A stretch of 64,000 nucleotides of DNA. Origin: Kiloniella litopenaei (GTDB lineage Bacteria > Pseudomonadota > Alphaproteobacteria > Kiloniellales > Kiloniellaceae). Where the stretch lies: positions 124,001 through 188,000 of the forward strand of contig NZ_LANI01000004.1 in NCBI RefSeq assembly GCF_000982415.1. The letters are read 5' to 3'. Shown one piece after another: positions 55,387 to 63,747 of the stretch. The translations under genes and the position numbers were made by a program. Within the stretch, counting starts at the first letter, position 1, and the number at the start of each line of letters is the position of its first letter. A model generated the notes under the pieces. The model was not told the origin of the DNA. It saw only the letters and a program-made list of their open reading frames with translations, and searched no databases.

Positions 55387-57378
55387 CTAGATATCTATAT
55401 CAGAAACGAATTTGGCGTTGTCCTGAATAAAATTAAACCGGAGTTCCGGCTTTTTACCCATCAGACAATTGACCCTGTCCGCTGCGGCTCTCTGGCTTTC
55501 AGCTGGATCAAAGTCATCATTGTGATGAACGGTAACTCGCAGAAGCGTTCTTTTTGCTGGATCCATTGTTGTTTCTTTAAGTTGTTTCGGCGGCATTTCA
55601 CCGAGACCTTTAAAGCGACTGACCTCAACTTTTGCCCGTCCTGTCAGCTCGGTTTTCTCCAGCTCCAATCGATGCTCGTCATCCATGGCATAGACTGTTT
55701 TGCTTCCTTGGGTCAGCCTGTAAAGCGGCGGCATCGCAAGATAGAGGTGGCCGCTTTCGATGAGACCGGGCATTTCCTGATAGAAGAAAGTCATTAACAA
55801 AGATGCGATATGGGCACCGTCAACGTCAGCATCCGTCATGATGATGATACGTTCGTAACGAAGCTTGTCTTTGTCAAACTGTCCCTTGGTACCACAACCC
55901 AATGCCAAGGTGATATCCGCAATTTCCTGGTTTGCTTTGATTTTATCAGCCGTTGCAGAGGCAACGTTCAAAATTTTCCCGCGCAGGGGAAGGATCGCCT
56001 GTGTTTTCCTGTCCCTGGCCTGCTTTGCCGACCCACCAGCTGAATCGCCCTCGACCAGAAAAATTTCAGTGTCATTTGATCTGTTGCTGCTACAGTCTGC
56101 AAGCTTTCCGGGCAGGCGTACTTTACGTGTCGCAGTCTTACGGCTGGTTTCTTTATCCTGCCTTCTTCTGAGCCGGTCTTCACTGCGCTCTATAATACGT
56201 TCCAGCAAAATTCTGGAGCTTTCAGGATTACTGGCCAACCACAGATCAAAGTGATCTTTTATTGTTGCTTCAGTGAGTTTTGCGGCAAGAGGGGTTGCAA
56301 GCTTATCCTTGGTTTGTCCCTGAAATTGCGGATCTCTGATAAAGACGGAGAGAACCGAAATGCTGCCGTTCAAAAGGTCGTCGCCTGTAATCTGCGCTGC
56401 TTTTTTGATGCCTGTAAGTTCGCCATATGCCTTGAGGCCTTTTAATAGGCCGGTGCGCATACCGCTTTCGTGACTGCCGCCATCAGGCGTCGGGATTGTA
56501 TTACAATAGGAATTGACGAATCCCTGTTCATCCCGTGGCCAGCAGATCGCCCACTCCGCACGCCCCTGACCATCTGAGAATTCTGCTTCACCAGCAAAGG
56601 ATTCTGAGGTTAAAGCCGGACGTTCCCCGAGCTGCGAATCAATGAAATCTTTCAGGCCGTTGGGGAAGTGGATGACTTCGCTTGATGGAATGTTGCTGCC
56701 TTCGACAAGGGAAGGGTCGCATGTCCATCGAATTTGAACGCCTTTAAACAGATAGGCCTTTGATCTTGTCATCTTATAGAGACGGGCAGGCTGGAATTTA
56801 CAGCCGGGTTCAAAGATTTCCGCATCAGGGTGGAATGAAATTGTTGTCCCACGCCTGTTGTTGGTTTTGCCAATCAGTTCCAGTTTGGTCAGCGGGTGAC
56901 CTTTGCTGTATTCCTGTCGATAAATCTGTCTGTCCCTTGCCACCTCAACATACATTGAATCAGATAGGGCATTTACAACGGAAACACCGACACCATGAAG
57001 ACCCCCGGATGTTGCGTAGGCATCCTGTGTGAATTTCGCGCCTGAGTGCAGGGTTGTCAGGATGACTTCCAGTGCAGATTTGTCTGTATATTTAGGGTGG
57101 GCGTCGACGGGAATACCACGTCCGTTGTCTTTGATCGTTATCTGGTTATCCAGGCCAAGCTCAATATCGATTCGTGTCGCATGCCCTGCAACAGCTTCGT
57201 CCATGGCATTGTCAAGAACCTCTGCAACAAGATGATGCATGGCGCGTTCATCGTTCCCGCCGATATACATGCCGGGGCGATGTCGAACAGGTTCCAAACC
57301 TTCGAGAACTTGAATATCCTTGGCTGAATAATCAACCGTGGTTTCATTAGTGGGGGCTGACTGAAATAGATCTGACAT
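55387..57378 (-). CDS. parE: DNA topoisomerase IV subunit B
   Basis: A 663-residue type II topoisomerase ATPase subunit that decatenates chromosomes together with ParC. The GHKL ATPase has EVLDNAMDEAVAGHATRI, NGRGIPVDAHPKYTDKSALE and TSGGLHGVGVSVVNALS; the Toprim domain has EGDSAGGSAKQARDRKTQAILP and MTDADVDGAHIASLL. ParE rather than GyrB is indicated by the length (GyrB in this group is about 800) and the QLKETTMDPAKRTLLRV C terminus lacking the GyrB insertion. Monocistronic with its own terminator. Confidence 0.94.
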   Translation of the reverse strand: MSDLFQSAPTNETTVDYSAKDIQVLEGLEPVRHRPGMYIGGNDERAMHHLVAEVLDNAMDEAVAGHATRIDIELGLDNQITIKDNGRGIPVDAHPKYTDKSALEVILTTLHSGAKFTQDAYATSGGLHGVGVSVVNALSDSMYVEVARDRQIYRQEYSKGHPLTKLELIGKTNNRRGTTISFHPDAEIFEPGCKFQPARLYKMTRSKAYLFKGVQIRWTCDPSLVEGSNIPSSEVIHFPNGLKDFIDSQLGERPALTSESFAGEAEFSDGQGRAEWAICWPRDEQGFVNSYCNTIPTPDGGSHESGMRTGLLKGLKAYGELTGIKKAAQITGDDLLNGSISVLSVFIRDPQFQGQTKDKLATPLAAKLTEATIKDHFDLWLASNPESSRILLERIIERSEDRLRRRQDKETSRKTATRKVRLPGKLADCSSNRSNDTEIFLVEGDSAGGSAKQARDRKTQAILPLRGKILNVASATADKIKANQEIADITLALGCGTKGQFDKDKLRYERIIIMTDADVDGAHIASLLMTFFYQEMPGLIESGHLYLAMPPLYRLTQGSKTVYAMDDEHRLELEKTELTGRAKVEVSRFKGLGEMPPKQLKETTMDPAKRTLLRVTVHHNDDFDPAESQRAAADRVNCLMGKKPELRFNFIQDNAKFVSDIDI

Positions 57379-57686
57379 AAGAACATTATGTGTTGATGGC
57401 AGGGCTAAGGCAAGTTCGAGATGATGCTGAATTCACCTTTTGTTTCCCTCGTCAGTATTTTTTGTTCCTGATGGATATTTTAAAGGCTTCGTTGGCCTTG
57501 TGATTTCGCTGGAATTGCTTTCTTCTGTGTTTGGGTTCTGTGCTTGGATTCTCAAATATTTTCCTTTTCCAATGCTTGGGTTCTGATTGGTGAGTACTTC
57601 ACCGGGTTGTGAGGAGTATTGTTGGGGTATCTCTGTTATAGATGGCTATCTGTAATAGGTTACAAGAAGCTCTTAGAGGGGAATCC
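57379..57686. other. Intergenic region with repeated TTGGGTTCTG words
   Basis: No gene is seen. The decamer TTGGGTTCTG occurs at 57531-57540 and 57586-57595, with a variant TTGGATTCT near 57544-57552. The region lies between the divergent parE and the small secreted protein gene and should carry promoters for both. A regulatory role for the repeats is unproven. Confidence 0.35.
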
Positions 57687-58070
57687 ATGCGGCGATTTGT
57701 TATTATTATCCGTTGTGCTTTGTTACCGCTGTTGGTGATTTTGGCTTTGCTCAAGCCTGTTGTTGCCGGGGAGGCGGATGTCGTTAAAGTTGAAGGGCAT
57801 AAAGAGGGTGATCGGGGGTGGCGCTTTAATGTGACGGTGCGTCATGATGACACAGGGTGGGATCATTATGCCAATCGATGGGAAGTCATAACCGAAGACG
57901 GGACGATACTGGCCACGCGTGTGCTTCATCATCCCCATGAAAACGAGCAACCCTTTACCAGATCTTTATCCGGTGTTGAGATTCCCCAGGGCGTAAAAAA
58001 AGTTTTTATCAGGGCCCATGATAGCGTGCATGGCCATGGAGGACAGGTAAAACCTTTCGTTGTGGAATAA
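57687..58070 (+). CDS. Small periplasmic protein, unknown function
   Basis: A 127-residue exported protein. The signal peptide (about 1-28) ends VVAGEA. The mature domain of about 100 residues is beta-rich and ends in HDSVHGHGGQVKPFVVE; with HHPHENEQPF it contains many histidines, so metal binding is possible. The start at 57687 has AGAGGGG 5-11 nt upstream. The family is not named, but similar small proteins occur in alphaproteobacteria. It stands alone. Confidence 0.68.
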   Translation: MRRFVIIIRCALLPLLVILALLKPVVAGEADVVKVEGHKEGDRGWRFNVTVRHDDTGWDHYANRWEVITEDGTILATRVLHHPHENEQPFTRSLSGVEIPQGVKKVFIRAHDSVHGHGGQVKPFVVE

Positions 58071-58469
58071 AATATTACAGAAAAACGACGGAAAAATACG
58101 TTGACATCGCCAAATTTTACACGACGGTAGTTGATTTTTTTTCTCACTTACATTATTTAATACTTGTGCATTGCACAAAGTGCCTTTGTTGAGTCTCCGT
58201 TCCGTTTCTTACTGCATAAGTCTCTATGTAGTCGACTGTCGGAATCGCCACAATTTGAGACGCTTTAAAAGATGTATGGATACAGAGCCATTTTATGATT
58301 TGAGATGGCGTTGTTTCTGACGTCTTTGCCCACGAAGGGTGTCAGGTTGTGATGGCTCTTGACGAGCTTTGGAGACCTTATTCTTCTACGGAAGAACTTA
58401 AATAATTATCTATTTACCTAGGACTACGGTTCTTGAGGTTATAAGTTGCCGGATCCTACGGAGGGATTA
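58071..58469. promoter_or_regulatory. Intergenic region with a 15-bp palindrome
   Basis: No gene is seen. TTGTGCATTGCACAA (58164-58178) is an inverted repeat with a single central base, placed about 290 bp before the zinc-ribbon gene. It looks like an operator; alternatively it belongs to an unrecognised RNA. A TTGACA hexamer occurs at 58101-58106 without a clear -10. Confidence 0.4.
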
Positions 58470-58634
58470 ATGAGCGATCAGTCCAATACAAAGCCGGTTT
58501 CTGACCGGGTGTATGAGAAGAAAAAACGTAATTGTCTTAAGTGTCGGGAAAAGTTCGTGAGCGAATGGCCTGGCGAGCGTATTTGCAAGACCTGTAAGTC
58601 TTCTACCGCTTGGCGTGAAGGCATTGCAGCGTAA
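58470..58634 (+). CDS. Small zinc-ribbon protein
   Basis: A 54-residue protein with two CxxC knuckles, NCLKCREKF and ICKTCKSS, 17 residues apart, and many lysines and arginines. A single zinc ribbon of this size suggests nucleic-acid or protein binding. GGAGGG at 58460-58465 lies 4 nt before the ATG at 58470; a longer form from 58446 is possible but lacks such a site. An unusually strong hairpin follows. The family is conserved in appearance but I cannot assign a role. Confidence 0.75.
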   Translation: MSDQSNTKPVSDRVYEKKKRNCLKCREKFVSEWPGERICKTCKSSTAWREGIAA

Positions 58635-58650
58635 GTTTTGCAAACGATGA

Positions 58651-58694
58651 CATACAACAAAAGCGCGTTCGTCTGATCGCGCTTTTGTTGTATG
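58651..58694 (+). terminator. 17-bp perfect hairpin after the zinc-ribbon gene
   Basis: CATACAACAAAAGCGCG (58651-58667) is the exact complement of CGCGCTTTTGTTGTATG (58678-58694) around a 10-nt loop. The T-rich lower stem lets it terminate on the plus strand, and it may also serve the convergent gene at 58791. Confidence 0.85.
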
Positions 58695-58790
58695 TGGATA
58701 TTAAAAATCAGGTTTGAATTTGTTATGTGATTGATGTTTAAGGTTTTAAAACGTATTCAGATCAAAACTGTTCTAAACCCAAGTATTCTC

Positions 58791-58997
58791 TTAAACTAGA
58801 ATATCAACACGGCTGCCTCGTCCGTCAGTTGGGGGAGCGAGCAGCTTTTTTCCTGTTGTATTTTCCGAATTTATGGTTTTGATCGTCTTTATTTCATCGC
58901 TAGGCTGTGTCGCAGGTTTAAACCCTGGGCCTCGGTTAGCTTGAGGTTCAGGGGTAATGATTGTTCCCGTCCGTGTGTAGAGAGGCGGAATATACAT
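58791..58997 (-). CDS. Small proline-rich hypothetical protein
   Basis: A 68-residue polypeptide with no hydrophobic segment or cysteine, ending DGRGSRVDILV. The ending resembles those of small alphaproteobacterial hypotheticals (RGxxVDxxV), which supports it as a real gene, but no function is known. GCAGG precedes the ATG at 58997. It converges on the zinc-ribbon gene. Confidence 0.5.
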   Translation of the reverse strand: MYIPPLYTRTGTIITPEPQANRGPGFKPATQPSDEIKTIKTINSENTTGKKLLAPPTDGRGSRVDILV

Positions 58998-59436
58998 TAA
59001 AGCCTGCGAATAAAATTTTTGGTTATTAAATTTTAATTAAAATACCATGTAAATTTTTTCGTGTCCTGATGTTTTTGTCTTTTGTATATTTATGGTTGTT
59101 ATTTTTGCGCAAATTTACCTTCTTTATATTGGAATTATAAAGGGCTAACATTGATTTTAAACTATTATAAATAGACATATGTGATGTAGTAAAATTTATG
59201 CTTTAGTATAAGGTATGTTAGAAAGTTCACAAGTAATGTAATTTAATAATTATGTTTTGTTGTGTGGTTTCTTATTAAAAGAATTTATATTATTCAGAGC
59301 TAAGTTTTTTGCTGATATGGTTTTATATAAGTTATAAAGTGTTCTTTGTTTTCTGGGGTTTTTACTTCTTATCCTATTTTGTTGACCAAAAGAATAAAGG
59401 TTCTCCTTTTGGTTATTGATTGAAGGTTGTGAAACT
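58998..59436 (+). other. AT-rich upstream region of the FecR/OmpA pair
   Basis: These 439 bp are among the most AT-rich of the window and hold no recognisable gene or RNA. They should carry the promoter of the FecR-domain gene. No specific site could be singled out. Confidence 0.4.
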
Positions 59437-59910
59437 ATGTTTCTTGTTAAAAAATTACGCGTTTCTTTTGTAACGTTAGCTCTTTTTTCTTTGCTTTTTG
59501 TTGCCCCTACAGGGGCACAGGCAGATGAAAATGCCATTGCATATGTGAAAGTGCTGAATGGCGCTTGCTACGTAGAGAGTGCAGGGGCCGAGCGAATTCT
59601 TCAAATCGGCGACCCTCTTTACAAAGATGATATTGTGAAAACCCGAAATGAGTCTTCGCTAGGGGTATCATTCAGAGATAATACCCTGGTTTCTTTGGGG
59701 AGTAATTCGTCTTTGAAGCTTAATAATTTTGAATTTGATCCTGATAACAAGAAGCTTGCATTTGCAGTTCAGCTTTTTGAGGGAACACTTTTATATATAT
59801 CTGGAATTATTGCCAAACTGACAAAAAACCCTGATGAAGATTTGCAAATAACAACGCCTGCTGGAACGATTTCTGTTCGCGGTACTAAAATGTTTGTGCG
59901 TGCAGAATAA
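59437..59910 (+). CDS. FecR-domain periplasmic protein
   Basis: A 157-residue exported protein: signal peptide to about residue 29 (ending AQAD), then a FecR-type domain (about 32-150) with the VLNGACYVESAGAER, GDPLYKDDIVKTRNESSLGVSF and GTLLYISGIIAKL strands and the terminal TPAGTISVRGTKMFVRAE. In classic systems FecR is membrane-bound with an ECF sigma factor; here there is no sigma factor, no membrane helix besides the signal, and the domain is free in the periplasm. The stop overlaps a possible start of the next gene (TAATG). AAGG lies 9 nt before the ATG. Confidence 0.85.
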   Translation: MFLVKKLRVSFVTLALFSLLFVAPTGAQADENAIAYVKVLNGACYVESAGAERILQIGDPLYKDDIVKTRNESSLGVSFRDNTLVSLGSNSSLKLNNFEFDPDNKKLAFAVQLFEGTLLYISGIIAKLTKNPDEDLQITTPAGTISVRGTKMFVRAE

Positions 59911-59936
59911 TGTCAGTGGATAAGAGGGATCATTTT

Positions 59937-60542
59937 ATGCCTAAATTAATGTCAAAAATCCTATTGTCAGCTTTATTTCTGGTGTTGGCTGGTTGTTCTG
60001 CACCTCGCGGTAATTATGTTATTTTGTTGCCCGAAGAGGACGGAAGCGTTGGCGAGGTCAGTGTTCGAAATGATGCTGGCGAGCAAACGATTTCATCTGT
60101 TAATACTGTCGTTGAAATTCCAGATAAGAAAGCGCCCAAAAAGCCAAGAGAACTGTCGAGTGACCTTGTTTCTAAGTTGGTTGCAGAAACGGAAGCAGCG
60201 CAACCTCCTAAGCCATTATCATTCTTTTTCTTTTTTGGGTTTGATAGCGCTGAGTTGACAGAAGAATCCAATGTAATCTTTGAATCTGTTTTAGCGGAAA
60301 TTGCGACCAGAGAAACGGTAGATATCAGCCTTATTGGGCACGCAGACTCTATTGGTGCTACTGATTACAATAAGGAACTTGGGCTTCGCAGAGCTGGTAA
60401 TTTACGTGATAGATTAATTGAAAATGGAATTGATGGCGGTTCTATTGATATTAAATCTCTGGGCGAGGAAAATCCGCTTGGCGATGGTGAGGGGCAGGGG
60501 GGAAGAGCCTTTAATCGCAGGGTAGATATGGTTTTACGGTAA
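59937..60542 (+). CDS. OmpA-family lipoprotein
   Basis: A 201-residue lipoprotein. Signal MPKLMSKILLSALFLVLAGC ends with lipobox LAGC. After a linker there is a phenylalanine run LSFFFFFGFDSAEL and an OmpA C-terminal domain (about 95-200) with GHADSIGATDYNKELGLRRA and NRRVDMVL, carrying the Asp and Arg that bind diaminopimelate of peptidoglycan. GAGGG at 59924-59928 supports the ATG at 59937 over the ATG at 59910 that overlaps the fecR-type stop. It could tether outer membrane and peptidoglycan and work with the FecR-domain protein. Confidence 0.88.
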   Translation: MPKLMSKILLSALFLVLAGCSAPRGNYVILLPEEDGSVGEVSVRNDAGEQTISSVNTVVEIPDKKAPKKPRELSSDLVSKLVAETEAAQPPKPLSFFFFFGFDSAELTEESNVIFESVLAEIATRETVDISLIGHADSIGATDYNKELGLRRAGNLRDRLIENGIDGGSIDIKSLGEENPLGDGEGQGGRAFNRRVDMVLR

Positions 60543-60572
60543 AGTGCCAGATCGATATCTAACAGATAATTT

Positions 60573-62633
60573 CTAGTGATTAAGGGGGAGAGTAAACTTA
60601 AAGGTTGCTCCCCCTTTTTTGTTGTCTTCTACCCATAAGTTACCGCCCCAAGCCTCTATAATTGAGCGACTGATTGCGAGGCCGAGCCCTGTACCCTGTT
60701 CCTTTGTCGTAAAGAAGGGCTTGAAGAGATCTTTTTTCTGATCGGGGGTTAGTCCAGGACCGGTGTCGCTAATGGCGACCTCAATCATTCCCTTGGGATT
60801 TTCGCGGGTTGAAATCAGCAGTTCATGATCATTTCTGTCGATTTCTTCGGTTGCTTGTTTTGCATTTCGTATAAGATTTAACAGCACTTGGTGTAGTTGT
60901 ATTTCGTTTGCTGTGCCGTTAGGAAGCTCTAGGGAAAGGTCTGTCTTTATATAAAATTTCTCTCCTAAACTTGAATCATTAAACAATTCAATTTCTTCTA
61001 AAATTATCTTATTGATGTTGAGTGCAGAAAGGTGGGATTTACCCGTCTCTGCTGCATCTCTGATTGTTCGTAATATTTCGTTGCCACGGTCAGCTTGTTT
61101 AAGAATTTTTTCTAAAACGGGTTTGATCGTTTCTTGATCAAGATTATCCTTGTCGAGGATTTTTTTTGCTGCGTTGGTAAAGTTATAAATGGCTGCAAGG
61201 GGTTGATTTAGTTCGTGTGCAATGGATGAAGACAGTTTTTGCACCGAACTTTTACCAATTGTATGTAGTAATTCATTTTGTAGTTTTCTGATCCTTGCTT
61301 CTTTTTCTCGCTCTTTTTGCGTTGCTATTTTAGCCTCTTTTCTTCTGCGTGCTTGTTCAGTTACAAAGCCTGTAGATACGGAAATCACGAACATGATTAA
61401 TGTGAATATCAAAGGCAGGGAAAGGTCAAATAGAGCTGACCTAAAGACAAACAGACTGGAAGAGATAAGTACGGATGCCCAGCACATCACTGCAAATGTT
61501 ACAGTGACTTCCAATGCTCCGTGTCGTTTGTGAACTACAAGAAAAATAATACCGATTAGAAGTAAATAACTTAGTTCTATCCAGAAAAAAGAGGATGGGC
61601 GCTCAAGAAGACTGTTGGTCAGCATGTTGTCTAATGCTTGTGCATGTATTTCCAAGCCGGATAAATTTGATCCGACAGGTGTCAGTGTATAATCAGCTAT
61701 ACCAAGTGCCGTTACACCCAAGATGACAATTTTATCCCTGAACAAGGTGTTGTTAATGGTGCCTGTAAGGATATCGTTGGCAGATACCTTGCTGTAATCA
61801 GAATTTTTGCTGAAATAAATCCAGGGTTTACCACGGTTGCTCTTAGCCAAGTTGAATGAATTTAATTCAATATTTTTGAGTTTGTTGTTTTCTGCTGTCA
61901 GTTTTATTTCAGTGGCATCATTAATAAGGCGCAGGGTTTCAATCTCTAGTGATGGAATGATTGTGCCATTTACATTGTAAAGTAATGGGAGTTGGCGAAT
62001 TATACCGTCTCGTTCTGCTGCCAGGTTGTTAACGCCTTGTGTCGTAACTTTTTCCAGTTGTTCTATATTTCTGAGAACATAATTAAAACGCGGTAAAGTG
62101 GATCTGACGTCCCCTCCATACATTGTTATACTGGTCGTGGTCTCTATTGGGGCTCGTTGATCTGTGCCGTAACCTGTAGCCATGCCCAGAATTACAGGGT
62201 GTCCCTGAAGAGAGCTTGCAAAAATATCATCGTAGGAAGGGAGATTATGTTTGTGCAGCTTGAGTTGTCTTGCGAGAGCCGGATTGTTCTCGATGATTAG
62301 ACTGGGTGATGTTCTGTCAAGTTCAGGGAAAACAATATCAATTGCCAATGCGCGGGGTGATTGCCCTAGTATATTATCTGTAAGTTCTGCAAGAATATTT
62401 CTCTGCCAAGGCCATTGTCCTTTTGCCTTTAGGCTCGTTTCATCAATTTCGACTAAAACTATTTCTTCAGTTCTGGTCTGATTTGGGTTTATTTTTTGAA
62501 ATACATCAAAGGTGTTGTGGCGCAGGATTCTAATTGCCCAAGGGTCTGAAACTTTAAGGGCGATCACACAAAGCAAAACCACTACCAATATCGTAGTTGT
62601 TTTTGAAACGGCTTTGGTCGCAAATGTCAGCAT
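60573..62633 (-). CDS. CHASE2-domain sensor histidine kinase
   Basis: A 686-residue inner-membrane kinase. After an N-terminal helix (about 12-27), a CHASE2 extracytoplasmic domain (about 30-330, with VEIDETSLKAKGQWPWQRNILAELTD and ALAIDIVFPE, split) is followed by three membrane helices (about 340-415). Next come a short coiled coil, a dimerisation helix with phospho-His in SSIAHELNQPLAAIYNF (about 470) and an HATPase domain with NLIRNAKQA, SDTGPGLTPDQK and GTGLGLAISR. The HELNQP box is of the FixL/NtrB class. It is convergent with the OmpA gene and divergent from a response regulator, its likely partner. Confidence 0.92.
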   Translation of the reverse strand: MLTFATKAVSKTTTILVVVLLCVIALKVSDPWAIRILRHNTFDVFQKINPNQTRTEEIVLVEIDETSLKAKGQWPWQRNILAELTDNILGQSPRALAIDIVFPELDRTSPSLIIENNPALARQLKLHKHNLPSYDDIFASSLQGHPVILGMATGYGTDQRAPIETTTSITMYGGDVRSTLPRFNYVLRNIEQLEKVTTQGVNNLAAERDGIIRQLPLLYNVNGTIIPSLEIETLRLINDATEIKLTAENNKLKNIELNSFNLAKSNRGKPWIYFSKNSDYSKVSANDILTGTINNTLFRDKIVILGVTALGIADYTLTPVGSNLSGLEIHAQALDNMLTNSLLERPSSFFWIELSYLLLIGIIFLVVHKRHGALEVTVTFAVMCWASVLISSSLFVFRSALFDLSLPLIFTLIMFVISVSTGFVTEQARRRKEAKIATQKEREKEARIRKLQNELLHTIGKSSVQKLSSSIAHELNQPLAAIYNFTNAAKKILDKDNLDQETIKPVLEKILKQADRGNEILRTIRDAAETGKSHLSALNINKIILEEIELFNDSSLGEKFYIKTDLSLELPNGTANEIQLHQVLLNLIRNAKQATEEIDRNDHELLISTRENPKGMIEVAISDTGPGLTPDQKKDLFKPFFTTKEQGTGLGLAISRSIIEAWGGNLWVEDNKKGGATFKFTLPLNH

Positions 62634-62853
62634 TTAATATTGTCGATTGTCCTAGGGGTAAGATTTTGGCCGAGTTGTTTCAGAGTTTGTCGGGGTCAAA
62701 TTTATGCAGGTTGTGCTTCGGAAGGCAAACTAGAACTTGTTGTCTTTCTTATTGTTGTAAATAATGCTTAGAAGGCTTTGGAATATTTGAATACCTATAT
62801 GATGGTTTGTTGTAGAGTTATACTAAGATCAAAGGGTTTTGCAGAGAAACGAT

Positions 62854-63480
62854 ATGTATATATACATTATTGATGACGATGACGCTGTACGTGAATCTAC
62901 TGAATTGCTTTTAAGCACATCTTCATTTGAAGCTTCTATTCGGACCTTTGCATCGGCTGAGGAATTCTTTGCTGAAGACCTTCTTGGTCATTCCGGTTGT
63001 ATTTTACTGGATATCAGGATGCCGGGAATGGATGGTGTTGAGGCGTTAAAGAAAATTACGGCATCAGATAGTAATCTTGTTGTTGTTATGATTTCAGGAC
63101 ATGGGGATATTCCAAAAGCTGTAGAGACAATGAAGGCTGGTGCCTTTAGCTTTGTTGAAAAGCCTTTTTCCGATACTGCAATTACCGAGATTGTGACCTC
63201 TGCGCTAGAGCAAAGTGAAGCGCAACAGGAGGAAGCAGAACTTAGAACTCATGCTGTTAGTGCTATCGATAAGCTTACGCCACGAGAAAAAGAGGTTCTT
63301 GATAAGCTTGTTCTGGGGCTTTTGAACAAGGTTATAGCTTATGAGTTGGGTATTAGTACCAGAACAGTCGAGGTTCACCGGGCCAGAATAATGGAAAAGT
63401 TGGATGTCAGAAGCTTGCCGGAAATGGTCAGGCTCTGCTTATTGGCCGAAGGAAAAGATAAAGCCTTGGCAGCTAATTAA
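62854..63480 (+). CDS. FixJ-family response regulator
   Basis: A 208-residue two-domain regulator. The receiver (about 1-120) has IIDDDDAVRES, phospho-Asp in CILLDIRMPGMDG, Thr/Ser position MISGHGDIPKAVE and Lys in FVEKPFSD. The LuxR-type helix-turn-helix (about 145-200) reads LTPREKEVLDKLVLGLLNKV then IAYELGISTRTVEVHRARIMEKL. The architecture is that of FixJ/NodW. ATG 62854 is the preferred start. Divergent orientation, 220 bp from the CHASE2 kinase, and the class match of the kinase suggest a cognate pair. Confidence 0.93.
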   Translation: MYIYIIDDDDAVRESTELLLSTSSFEASIRTFASAEEFFAEDLLGHSGCILLDIRMPGMDGVEALKKITASDSNLVVVMISGHGDIPKAVETMKAGAFSFVEKPFSDTAITEIVTSALEQSEAQQEEAELRTHAVSAIDKLTPREKEVLDKLVLGLLNKVIAYELGISTRTVEVHRARIMEKLDVRSLPEMVRLCLLAEGKDKALAAN

Positions 63481-63502
63481 GTACCTTTTCTTTGTGGCGC
63501 TA

Positions 63503-63551
63503 GATACACCCTCTGCAAAAGGGGGTATCACTTCGGGGGGATCTGAAGTGA
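63503..63551 (+). other. Two adjoining hairpins downstream of the response regulator
   Basis: GATAC (63503-63507) with GTATC (63525-63529), plus inner CCC/GGG pairs, and TCACTTC (63528-63534) with GAAGTGA (63545-63551) around a G-rich loop form two stem-loops sharing two bases. No T-tract follows. Confidence 0.4.
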
Positions 63552-63646
63552 CTTTGCTATAGGGCATACCTAGCTACTCAAGAAATAAGAAGAATAGCTT
63601 TCGTTTGTAATTGATTGATTTACGTAGATAGAATTACCTATAAAGC

Positions 63647-63682
63647 ACAAAAGCCCCCGATTATTCGGGGGCTTTTGTTTCA
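63647..63682. terminator. Bidirectional terminator between the regulator and glnA
   Basis: ACAAAAGCCCCCGA (63647-63660) and TCGGGGGCTTTTGT (63665-63678) pair over 14 nt around TTAT. The A/T-rich stem base gives a T-run on both strands, serving the response regulator side and glnA. Confidence 0.9.
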
Positions 63683-63747
63683 TATATTATCCCTTCAAGT
63701 CGTAACTTTAAGTCAAAAAACTTGGGGGTAATCGTTTTATTTAAGCA

